A DNA stretch of 64,000 nt from Hydractinia symbiolongicarpus (lineage: Eukaryota; Cnidaria; Hydrozoa; Anthoathecata; Hydractiniidae). The stretch lies in assembly GCF_029227915.1 (NCBI RefSeq), contig NC_079875.1, positions 13,327,001-13,391,000 on the forward strand, in the 5' to 3' direction. Shown piece by piece: positions 25,401 to 35,912 of the stretch. Below the pieces are notes generated by a model that worked only from the letters and a program-made list of their open reading frames with translations, was not told where the DNA came from and did no database searches. The position numbers and the translations under genes are program-made. Positions within the stretch are counted from its first letter, which is position 1; each line of letters starts with the position of its first letter.

Positions 25401-28400
25401 CTCTTGTGACAGGTATATAATTATCATTTATTTACAAACTAAATTGTTTTTGAATTTTATCTGAATTTTAGCTTAAACCTTTAAATAAAAATGGGGAAAA
25501 ATAACAAAATTTAAATGGGTAACCATATAAACAGTTATTGAAAAAGTTGAAGAGCCAAGAACTCAAAGGAATAAAAAACATTTCAATTAGAAAAGGGACT
25601 TTGCCATCCAAAATTTTGATTTTATGATAAAGAAAGAATAGTTTTCTTTAAGTAAAGGGTAATTTTAGCATTAAAGTGTTGTTTTCATAACATCATTGTA
25701 ACGTTTTTTTTTAGATTGCAGGTTGTTGTTGTGAGTGCTGCAAGGACACGAATGATAATGATGAAGATGAAGATTCTACTGGTTCAACAAGAAAGAAACC
25801 TGAGTATGTGGAATTAGATATTGTAACACCACAAGCTGAGGAAGAGCATGGGTATAATAATAAATTGTACGAAGATGAAAAGGTATTAACTAATTTGCCA
25901 ATGCAATATTTGTTTAAAGTTGCCACATTGTAATGTAAGGCATTATTAATATGTGTAAACCTGGTGCTAAAGGATTAGTTCGGTAAAAATATGTTTTTCT
26001 TTTAACGAGTCTTATAAAATTCTCCTTCAAAAACGAAACCTAATGATACATACATTTAATGTAATAAACTATCCACAACGATCAGAACTTGCTCTCTTTT
26101 GTATTGTTTTTATAAACGAACCTCTTTGCTTACGTCACTACGACAGATGGGTAACCTATGTATATACTGTATGTTTTGTAGCGTTTGTAATAGATTTGTT
26201 TTTAGTAGTTGTAAAAGTTAAACGTATTCTAGTTGTAAAGTTTACAAAAACGCTATCTGATTCTGAAAGCAATATTTATGCTAGCAGTGAAGGTGGAAGT
26301 AGTGGAAATGAGGCTGATTTGATAGTGTGACAGATATTTCTTGATGAAATTTCTGAACATCCTTATTTTCTTCACTATACTCGTCATCACTTTTGTGATT
26401 CTCATCTTTATTCTCTTCTTCTGTCTCATCTGAAGATGAAATCAGGACATATTGTTCTTCATGTTGTACTAATCCAATATTGTATTGCACTCCTATGGCA
26501 CTATTTGTGGTTTTACTTCAGGATCTGTTTGTATTTCTTTGGTTTTGCATTCAAAGTCGAATCTTAGAACCAAAGCATGATGGTGGATACCATCTTCACA
26601 AAGTTTACGTTTTGCCCTTGATTTTTCTTGTGTTTCACTCGACTTTCGCTTTTGCGGTTGTTTATCCATATTATAGGCAAATAATGTAGGAACAGCTTCA
26701 GCCTTCAGCAAATTAAACTTAAACAAAAATATTAAACACAAAGTTGAGTAAGATTTTGTTTGGCATATGTTAACCCTTTAAGTGCTGGATATTAAAATGG
26801 GAAACATATACGATGAAATATGGTCCATATAACGTGTTAAACAATAATGATCAGTTTGATCTGGATAATGCCTAATGTAACCTTTTCTTAATAAGAACTG
26901 GTATATGTTAAAGGGGGGCTGTTTTGTTAAAATTTTCTCAAATTTTGGGAAAATCATAGCTTCATTCTTATAAAAAATCCATGCTGCTGTAGAAATAAAA
27001 CAATTCTATTACCTTCAAATCTCTTTTGAAACAGTCTGACATAGCTTCTTATCTTTTGGTAGTTTTTCCTTTTGATGTTTTGCAACTATGTTTTCTTGAG
27101 GTTTTTATCTTTCGGTAGTCCATAAATACTGACTTTTTTAAATCTGTTTACCATAAAAGTATTGCTATAGCAACCCACTGCCATACACCAAGGCATTGAA
27201 TTTAAAAAAATATAGACACATCAAAACTTTCTACCAACAATTTCTATTTACTTTTAAAACACTTCTCTTTTCTCTCATCTGTTTTCACTGATATTTGCTG
27301 TAAACACACTTGTCTTGTTAAAAGCATCTGCCTCTGTGACGTCATTAACACAGAGATTGTTTAAAAGGAAAAGTCTGTTTACAAACAATGAAAATCATTC
27401 TCAAAAAAGAAAATATGTTTTTCGAGTAATCAGCATATGCTGACTTCAATTCTTTTGAAAAAACCTTGATATTGAAGAATTCATTTTTACCGAACCAATC
27501 CTTTACAAATGTCACCAACGCAATATTTTGATCAAAGTTATGAATTATTAAAATTGATAATTTCATAATATGATAATAATAGGCTAATGCAACATTTCAT
27601 TACTTAAAGCTTCCCATCTTGTTCGGACGATCTTAGGATGAATTATCTATTTGCCTGAGGATCGTTTTACCAAGATGAAATTTAAGTAATAAAATGCTGC
27701 ATTATTTCTCGCATATAATAGTTTAGACTATTTAGTTATGTCTTGAAAAATATTGTTAACAACTGAGTTGCATCAACCTCAATATTGTTTTAATTCTCTT
27801 GTTTAAATCTAACTTGTTTTATGATTTAAAGGGGCTGCGTTAGGCTCCTGTAAGAAAGTGTACGTAGCAAAAGACATGTTAATATCTTAAAGCATTTTGC
27901 ATGTGCTATCAATAGAATGTTTTAATCAATCAATATATTTCAGGGTATGTGCATTCTTTTGCACACCTCTCCTAAAAAACATGCGTCTCCAGTCTTAACT
28001 GTGTTTTAATAGTCCTTAATTCAAGTGCCATAGGTTTTTTCTTAGGGTTTCCGTTTTTAGTGATTTATAAATTTTTATTATGCTCACACAGAAGTTGCTT
28101 GTTTTTGCTAATTTCCTAATTTCTGTTTTATTAATCTGTTACCAAACAATTTACCTTTTTTAACCTAGAGTGTAGATAGCTTCCAACATAAACGGCTAGA
28201 TAGCTTCCAACATGCACCTCCGGTATACCAAGATAACATTGATGCAGTGCAGGTATTCAGCTCTGATACTTAAATTGTTGTTAATGTGAGCAAAAATGTA
28301 GATACCAACGTATAACTATTTCACAAAATTTGCTTCTTTTTACTGAAGATTATAACCGGGGAAAATCTTCTTTGTAAATTGATTATAGGTAAAGAAATTT

Positions 28401-31400
28401 AATGAGTTTGAGTTTTTAAATCTAGGTACAAGTGGAACAGCCAGTTGAGCATACCCCCAATGACTATGGTGTTGACGATGAACCCGTTGAGGTATGAATG
28501 TGGTTTATAAATTTCTTGGTTACAACAAAAAACGTTTTAGTTTACTGATACGTTATTGTTTACTAATAGTTTAGAGTTTGCAAATTTTTGAAATAATAAA
28601 GATAAACTACTAATTGTAGGATTCATCATTTTATTTACTGTAGCAAAACTTGCATGGAAAATTGCTCTTATATTAATTAACCAATTTTTATTAAAAATTC
28701 TGATTCTGTTAATGTTTTATTTACTTATTTTTAAATATTCAGGTGCAAGTTGAATACACTCCACTTGAATACACTGAAGACTACGAAACAAAAGTATGCG
28801 CCTTTATTTCCTTTTTTTAAAGTGTGATGCTTATACAGTATGACACTAATTCACAAACAGTGCTTTATTAAAAGTTTGACTTGGGGTGTTTGTAAATCAT
28901 TAGTATAATCATAAGTATTGGAGCTGCATTCAATCTTAAAAAGGGTCATTGCAAAGTAAGATTGATTTACGATCATTCAAGTGTAGGAGAGAAAATAAAA
29001 TAATCTTTTTAGTATTGTCTTTTTTTGTCACTTTTGTATGTACATGTAAGGGAACTGCAGCTATAACGTTTTTAAGACTTTAGACTAATCCTAGTTATGG
29101 CAGAAAAAGATAATAAAAAAGAAAATTATCTTGTTTTCTTATAAAAGTGCAAAAATGTTAATTCCTAAATGGTAAGGTGTTTTATTTTGAGCCACCAAGA
29201 AGTCAAGTGTCAAAATGATAAAATTATCGGAATTAAAAAACTGAGTTGTTATTTCTATTATTGGTTTCATTAGGTTGTTGCTGTTGAGCCTGAAGAAAGC
29301 GCACCTAATCCAACTCTTGCATTAATTGGCGAATTTCCAAGACCTCCTGCTGATGAGTTTGATAGTGACTCTAATAACAGTTTTGACGAAGATGACGAAG
29401 ATGACGGTGACTTGACATTGCATGAATTGATGAGTAAAAGAGACGATCCAAATGTGGAAAATGAGTTTTATGTAGGATTCTGTTTGTCTTAGGCTTGTAG
29501 TTCAATAATATTGCAGTAGCTAACACCTGAAAGGTTTTGGGGAAATATACTGTTTCTTTTAAATTGTAAATGTTCTTTTACATTATACAGGCCAGTGAAC
29601 GGTCTCCCTCCATTTAAAAGTAGCTTACTTTACAAAAATACGCATTTTTAGCTGTCATAAAGCCTGTTATAGCTAGCTTACAGGAACTTGGTTCCTAGAC
29701 CATCTCATATCTGTTCTAGGTTAGCTGCCAGCCTGGATGTTGGTAGAAATTATTTACATGTGGTGCTTTTATTTTTATTAAAACTTGCATAAAATAAATA
29801 AATATAAAGGAGTGAACAGCACTCCTTAAATTTTTAAGGTTCTGTTTTGCTGCACAAATAATATAAAAGCCAGATATTACCAATAACGCCAAGGTTGGAC
29901 AGCTTGCACAGATAGTGAAATTTATAAATTTTTTGCATTGCCTTTTTAAAATACATTTGATTTACCTAATGTTCGCCGTGTTGATTTGCAAATATGATTT
30001 TATTTTCAACTGTTTTAATTTGGGTAGAATGTCTTCCTAAATCTCATAGAACTTTTATGGCTTGATTTACCCGGTCAGTATGTAAAAGTTTTGTTTTCAA
30101 TTTTTATAAATGTCATCTCTTTTTTTTTTTCTAGAACTTGGAACGAAATATGCCAACAGCGTTAATTTATCCTGATTCCATTGTCTCAAAAAACAGGAGA
30201 CCTGACGTATTTCCATGTAAGAAATGCACTATTTTGATTATGGACTGTTTATGTATATTTTTATGCAAGCAGCTCAAGTTAAAAGTTTATACATAACTGT
30301 TCAAGTGTGTTTTTTCATTTCAAGTTATTTGTTTTTAAAAGAGAAACGTTTTGGTATTGATATTTTGACGAAATGTCGCAAATTATTTTTTACCTACTGT
30401 TCCATAGTGTGCAGCATAAAAAAAGTAACACGACTGCCTAGAAACAAATTGACATTGAAAACAATGTTCTGCATTGCGGTGCGTTTCGACCATCAAAGTT
30501 GCAAGTAAACGTTACTCACTTTTAAATCCAAACTTGCCCCAGTGTTTTGAATTGTCACATGTTGACATAAGCATTTTTTATTGCTTTTCTGAATTCTATT
30601 GTATACAAAAATGAAGCGAAGTTACCAAAAAAGGGTTATTTACAGTGCAAATTAGCTTAAAACTAAAAGAACATTCAGTGAGATTTACCTCACACATGCA
30701 AAAATTCATATGATTATTAATGGCTGTGTTATTTTTATGTTTTAGTTCTGTTTTTTTTTACTGCAACACTGCACTGTAGATTCTAGAACAGATTTTTTTT
30801 TAGATTTGCAAAATAATTTTTTCATGTTATTAGGGCCAGACAGCCGGGTTGTACTAAGTTACGAAGGCAACGATCCATGTTCTGATTACATCAACGCAAG
30901 CGTAGTGAAGGTATTTTATTATAAACGTTGTGGGTTTTGACTTTGTTAAGTAATTCATTCAGAGTGACAATGTTCAGATCTAAATTTTAAGAAAAATTAT
31001 GCTGTGGCTAAAGTCATTATGTTATATTTCTTCACAAATGCGTATTGCATAGCAAATATTCTTCCCACTTCTCTGTTTTATGTTATTAGGCCTATACGGG
31101 TCTGCAACATTAATATATGTCAATGCAACAGTTTTAATCATACTTAAAAGGAACACTGATAAAGTTTTTGAGTGGATGTTTTGTAACATTATAGAATGAA
31201 AAGGGTTACCCGGCATATATTGCAGCACAAGGTCCATTAGCGTCCACAGTGAACGACTTTTGGCGAATGGTTTACGAGCAAAGTTCGAATATTATTGTTA
31301 TGGCATGTCCTTTGTCATCCCAAGGACAGGTAATTGGTTCCGTTACAGTCGTGTTTACGCTACAATTTGTTGATGCTGGTTTTATATAGATTAGTGTCAG

Positions 31401-34072
31401 TGTTCAGAGTCCTAAACTTCTTGGTGTTCACAGAATCTAAATTTTCACAGATATTGTTTATGTATATTTTATTTATTTTTTATAGGAAAAATGTGCCCAG
31501 TACTGGCCCCCAGATAGTGTGGCTCGAAAATACGGAAATTTAGTCGTGCAATTAAAGAAGAAAGAATTGAAGACTGATTTTGTTGCTAGCACTGTAGCCT
31601 TGAGAAGCGAGGTAAAAGGTGTTTTGTTTTTATTGTTTTTTTTTGTTATAAATATGTTGTTTTTATGGTAATATAATGTTGTATTACGTGGATTACCTTC
31701 TTGTTTTCATCCATTAATTTATTCATTTATTCATTATTTGAAGCATGAGACAAGAGAAGTCTACTTGTACAGATACAATTCTTGGCCTACATATGGTGAA
31801 ATTCCAAACAGCGCGAAATCTGTGGTCGGCTTCTTATTGGAAGTGCGAGAGGGTATCCATGGAAATAGTGGAACATTACCCATATTTCATTGCAGGTTTG
31901 AAATGTTATTTTTACTGAGATGAGTATTTATTTTTAAACTAGTCTTTATCCTATGAAAAGTTCCAAGGTGGGGGATCCCCCCGTCGTATATAGTTATCAC
32001 ATCGCTTTTTCGTGCATCCTTACTCGCCTGTTTACCTGAACTAATGAAATTTACTTAGACGGGGTTTATTATTATAATTGGAGGTGCGATTATAATGTCG
32101 TAGAAAAGCCCTGTTTTTTAAACTGGCTCAAACAGCGATTATCTATATTATCTCTTTAATAATAGCCGTCGTTTGTCTGTCTGTGTGTCCGCAAAAGCCG
32201 CGTCAAGTTACGGAAACACGAAATGTGATATATAAAGGACGGGCGACCCGTGGATTTTTCCACGTATACGTCTGTCTGTCGCAGAATGGTACCACGAGTA
32301 GCGGGACGCACCTGATGTGGTATAAAAATGCAGTAAATAAAGGAAGGGCGAACCCATGGATTTATCTACGGGCCATCGACTAGTTACCATATAGAGATTT
32401 TAGGTTGTAAGAACATGTAATATGCAGATAAAAATCATGCCCAAAACTTTACACACAGCTGGGAAAACTTTAAAAGTTGTCTGCGCAAGTAGTTAACAGC
32501 ATCCTATTGAAATAACACACTCTCATTTTGAACTTTGGGTTGGAAACTAGTTGGTTGGATTCGCAGTATTGAACCATATAATTGTTGCTGATATCAGCAG
32601 GACGTCAGCGTGTCTATTTTTGTTCAAGATTATCATGAAGAATAGGTAAAGTGCGCATTAGTAATCTCGTTAAAAAGATTAAGCAACTGTCTGGTGTTGT
32701 TATAAATAAAGTGCGGGTGTGCTTGTGTCACGTTTAGTTCAACAAAACTGCTAAAGGCTTACATAGGTGAATAATTATCATAGCAAATCCGTATTTCATT
32801 CTCAACAGAGAATCACGCCAATATCTCCCTCTAACGCCAACATCTCCCTCTATAATGTTGGTGTTTAGAAATCGAAACTTTTTATCATCCTAGCTGACGC
32901 CGACACCACTTTTAAGGCCTTTAACTTTTAATTATTCAAACTCAAAGTTTTACAGGTGTATTTTGCAGACACGTTTATACAAAGTTGATTGGTGAAATAT
33001 ATTGGTTTACTAAAACCGTATTTCTTTTACAACAAATCCAAACAAACGTTTCTCCTATTTATATTTATGTGTTCCTTTTTTTTTAAATTTATTCCCGTGT
33101 TCTGTTTATAGTGACGGTATTGGTATGGCTGCGGTATGCATTGCGATAACTGAAGGCATGATAAAATTGGAAGAAACTGGAAGAGTGAATGTGAGAAGAA
33201 TAGTGAGGTTGTTGAGAAAAGATTTGGCAGGTGCGGTGGAGAGTGCTGAGCAGTATCGATTCATTTACACGGTAAGTTTGCAAGTGACGTAACGTCAGTT
33301 GTAAATGTAAGGGACGTTGAAGCGGGTTTATACTTAGAGAAATGATTGTCGCAATTTAAGTGAATCTGATGTGCATTCTGTGAATTTAACCCGCGAAAAC
33401 AATTCCTACAGAGAACGGAAAAACGTTAAAGCGGCTATGAAGTCAGCTTTAAATTTAAAATATATTTGGAGGCTATGTATGTGACAAAAGTTATTATGCT
33501 CATAAACATATAAATTAATAATTTTAATCTCTATAATAATAGCCGTTGTCTGTCTGTCTCTGCGCGGACCCCTCGCTGAGTTAGAAAATGATGTTACGGA
33601 GACACGAATATCAAATGCGATATATTTTTATCCACTTTGTTGCGACGGGTAAATATAAAAGACGGGCTAACCCGTGGATTTTTCCACGGGCAACGACTAG
33701 TGTAAAAATAATATTAATCTCTTCTCAAAGCTCCTTGATTCTTACAGATTAAAAAATAAGGCTAGTTGCGAAGGCTAATCCTAAAATTTCCAGAGGTCTT
33801 CACTGAAGTTTCTTTCGCGGGAAAATTATTCTTTTAAATTATCAAAATGTGTCGTGCGAAATCGGGGAAATCTAAAGAAAGGATAATTGTAGAACTAAAT
33901 GTTAAAAGGAAGCATGGACGTTTTATTTTGGCAGAAATGAGCCAAAATTTAGACCTTGAGTAACCATGCCGATATAAATGTTTGTTGAATTGTTTACGCG
34001 CATGCGCAATAATGTAAACATCTTTTTTATTTTTAGGCGTTGTGTGAATATGCAAGTTATTTGAATAAATAA
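19455..34072 (+). CDS. receptor-type tyrosine pseudophosphatase with unrecognised ectodomain, 16 exons
   Basis: Exons: 19455-19518, 23018-23164, 24339-24898, 25037-25156, 25715-25882, 28169-28252, 28426-28491, 28743-28793, 29274-29471, 30135-30216, 30834-30910, 31195-31329, 31486-31611, 31744-31895, 33112-33271, 34037-34072. Joined, they give 741 codons with consistent phases. Seen: a signal peptide (1 to about 18); an ectodomain of about 255 residues with four cysteines, NIT and NGT glycosylation sites and no fold I recognise; a TM helix (about 278-300) followed by CCCECC; an acidic linker (301-486); and a PTP domain (about 495-741) with SDYINAS, AAQGP, a Q-loop region EQYRFIY and a canonical last helix. 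Catalysis looks lost: WPD is WPT (640-642), and HCSAGxGR is HCSDGIGM (675-682), keeping Cys676 but replacing Arg with Met. KNRRPD and HCSDG recall IA-2/PTPRN, itself a pseudophosphatase. Likely a membrane scaffold or receptor; this role is inferred. Confidence 0.85.
19519..23017. other. first coding intron of the receptor gene
   Basis: A long intron with an AT dinucleotide run at about 19867-19910 (TATATAAATT words), a TTATAG tandem stretch at about 20985-21010, and the perfect palindrome listed separately. No coding segment recognised. The small minus ORF at 20414-20614 is hydrophobic but has no family or start context. Confidence 0.5.
22811..22854. repeat. perfect 44-bp palindrome
   Basis: TGTTAGACTTTGTTCCTGAG, then CCGG, then the exact inverse arm, with no spacer, so each arm is 22 bp. 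Outside it, CCAGTGT at about 22788-22794 and ACACTGG at 22852-22858 are also mutually inverse, as if about 16 bp had been inserted into one arm of a longer palindrome. It lies inside an intron of the receptor gene. Confidence 0.95.
23731..23776. repeat. inverted repeat in receptor intron
   Basis: AAGCTTCGATTACTAG at 23731-23746 and CTAGTAATCAAAGCTT at 23761-23776 are inverse with one mismatch, separated by 14 bp. It could be the centre of an old fold-back element. No further arms are evident. Confidence 0.7.
26281..26741 (-). pseudogene. fragment of THAP-domain transposase
   Basis: On the minus strand, 26741-26493 reads [11 protein letters not shown] and continues [17 protein letters not shown] and KTKEIQTDP. 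The AVPTLF phrase after a basic/hydrophobic stretch is the conserved end of THAP zinc-finger domains, and the basic tail followed by an IQTD phrase occurs in THAP-containing ISL2EU-type transposases. The frame then shifts to 26490-26281 (acidic [15 protein letters not shown]). The zinc-binding CxxC/CxxH part and the DDE domain are absent. It is a dead fragment in the intron between receptor exons 5 and 6. Confidence 0.55.
27585..27704. mobile_element. fold-back MITE, about 120 bp
   Basis: TAATGCAACATTTCATTACT at the left end is inverse to AGTAATAAAATGCTGCATTA at the right end, and the interior (CATCTTG to GACGATC and its inverse) continues the pairing almost to the centre. Nearly the whole unit is one imperfect hairpin. 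It lies in the same receptor intron as the THAP fragment. Confidence 0.75.
28173..28213 (+). repeat. 24-bp in-frame duplication in receptor exon 6
   Basis: TAGATAGCTTCCAACAT occurs at 28173-28189 and 28197-28213, a period of 24 bp, and encodes DSFQHKRL then DSFQHA. It duplicates eight residues of the cytoplasmic linker without shifting the frame. Confidence 0.9.
32151..32383 (+). mobile_element. short non-autonomous Helitron
   Basis: Starts TCTCTTTAATAATAGCCGTC after an A and ends with GACTAG before a T, matching Helitron rules (5' TC, 3' CTRR, insertion between A and T). A degenerate stem-loop (CCCATGGA, TCTACGGG) lies about 10 bp before the end. 233 bp, no coding capacity, in an intron of the receptor gene. 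Ends and middle match 33538-33700. Confidence 0.82.
33538..33700 (+). mobile_element. short non-autonomous Helitron
   Basis: Starts TCTCTATAATAATAGCCGTT after an A and ends CAACGACTAG before a T. The 3' hairpin is perfect: CCCGTGGA, a TTTT loop, TCCACGGG (33671-33690), ten bases before the CTAG end. 163 bp. It is a second copy of the family at 32151-32383, in the last intron of the receptor gene. Confidence 0.86.
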
Positions 34073-35081
34073 ATTCAGGTAAGTTCTACTTTGCTTTTTG
34101 GATGTTATTTTTGGATGATTGTAGAACTTCCGCATTGATATCTTGGTTTGAATTATCGAGACCTGTCGAAATTGGTCGAGGAGAGGTTGTCACCGATGTG
34201 TTGGAACGAACACTAATAACAATCGGTGTACAGGCACAAGATAATTTTCGACAACACGATCTACACTTTTCTAATCAACAATGCTTAATTTCCAAAATCC
34301 GCTCTCCACCCAAAATTTGCTAAAATTTGGACTCCTTGCAGCAAAGTTGTTTAGCGTTTTGTTTAGCGTGGTAAATAATATTTTCTATAAGAAATAAAAT
34401 GATACTTTAAGAGTAAACAATTATATGAGCTTACGCTTTTTAGGGCGTATAATATAAAAGATGTTTGGGGCGAAGTGCAAAAATCAATTGTTTATAAAGA
34501 AGGTGGATAAAACTAATTGGATTGGATTTAATGCACCCGTGTAACTTATTTGATACATCTAGATTCATGTGGCTAAGCTAGTCTTGTAAGGAAAAAATAT
34601 TGTCCTCGTAAGGACAGAGAAAGTCAGGATAAATACTTGCCCTCCAATTTTTTTTTTTTTAAAAACCTTTTTTTCCTTCTGTAGGTTTAGATAATTGGAT
34701 GAATAAATAATCTGCTTTGGTTCAGATGTATCTGTTTTGTTTCGAAATTCATCTAACTTTAAATTTTGCATTCATGAATATATTTGTATAACGTAAAGGA
34801 AAAAGAGTTTTAGGGCCTACCAGTTAGGCGAGGTTGAAGGAAATGCTGACCAAGAAAAAAACGTATAGGGTCATGTGCTTTTAAGGAACACTGGGTTTTA
34901 AAAATAATTGCTCCCGTTTTAAAATTTGTGTCCTGATGGGTCATGGTTAACTAAATTGTGATTTATCATATAAATATTTGTCATATAAAATTGCTTTGCC
35001 AACCGACTTCGTGTATCGTGCGGCTAATGTTGGACTTAATTATTGTTAGGAATTATAATGAGCTCTGTGTTGCAACATATG

Positions 35082-35280
35082 AGGATATCGGTAGCTCAGT
35101 CAGGAGAGCGCTCGACTCATGACCAAGAGGTCATCGGTTCAGTTCCAACATAAACCCGTTGCCTAGGTAGGCATTTTAAGGTTTAAATAGGAGCTTTAAA
35201 CGCCTTTGTGGTCACTCCTGGACACAATTGACAGGGTGTATCCCTCGAAATTGAGGCATAAAAAGACTCGTATCTAATTT
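35082..35280 (+). mobile_element. tRNA-derived SINE
   Basis: The head resembles a CAT-anticodon (Met-like) tRNA, with box A TAGCTCAGTCAGG at 35092-35104 and box B GGTTCAGTTCC at 35136-35146, but the acceptor arm does not pair. A body follows, containing CTCCTGGACACAATTGACAG and GGTGTATCCCTCGA, then an AT-rich tail with a T run at 35290-35301. The body phrase recurs in the SINE at 51640-51950, so the two share a 3' core. Confidence 0.75.
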
Positions 35281-35459
35281 TTTGCAGACTTTTTTTTTTT
35301 TGCATCTGCTCAAGCGTATTGATGTCAACTATAATCGAAGGTCAATTGTAATTTTTAACGATTCTTAAATTGCATACGTTTCTCTTTAGATGCAACAGCG
35401 ATGCAGATATAGTTTCAATAATTTTGTTACTGTTTATATTTTGCATATTTTTGCATGTA

Positions 35460-35912
35460 CAGTGGGACTGTCTTTATTTCGAACTCTTCAAACAATTGGC
35501 CAGGGTTTTTTGTAATGGTGAAAGAAAAGGGAGAAAACTGACAAGGGATGAAAGCAGGATTCGTAGCGTTTTGCAATCAAAGAGAAGCATATCATTGACT
35601 AAGCAGTTAGGGAACGTGAGTTCAATTGAAAGTTTTTTAATTTGATAGCCAGAGAGTCATGTTATTGACGGGTGATGAACTTGTCATGTTTAATTCACTT
35701 TTCTTTTCGGTCTAATCACGTGGAAGGAATTTTTTTTCTCAAAATTCTAATGTTAATGTCAGCAAGCCAGGGAAAAATAGTATCTTTCGAAGCCTAATGC
35801 TCAGGGGGTATGATATCATTTTCATATTACTTAGTCAGGGCTTGGAGGAAGAAAGGTCAGGGAAAATTCAATGATCCGGGATAAAGTGTTCGAGGTAAAG
35901 ACAATCCACTGT
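35460..35912. mobile_element. pogo/Tigger-like MITE
   Basis: Left end CAGTGGGACTGTCTTTATTT then CGAACTCTTC. The inverse of the right end reads CAGTGGATTGTCTTTACCTC then GAACACTT. CAGTGG starts followed by a TTCGAAC-type subterminal motif are typical of pogo/Tigger elements. The left flank is TA; the right flank is TT, so the TA duplication is eroded. The 91-codon ORF across its left part is not a host exon. Confidence 0.72.

Noticed and set aside
26043-26330. 95-codon plus-strand ORF with a hydrophobic stretch
   Set aside because: No family, not in splice context with the receptor exons, and it adjoins a transposase fragment on the other strand.
35082-35155. Functional tRNA-Met gene
   Set aside because: Box A, box B and a CAT anticodon are present, but the acceptor arm does not pair and a SINE body follows.
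35370-35645. 91-codon ORF with an apparent splice acceptor, considered as a further exon of the receptor phosphatase
   Set aside because: The apparent acceptor is the TA-CAG start of a pogo-like terminal repeat whose inverse lies at 35890-35912, and the PTP domain already ends properly at 34072.
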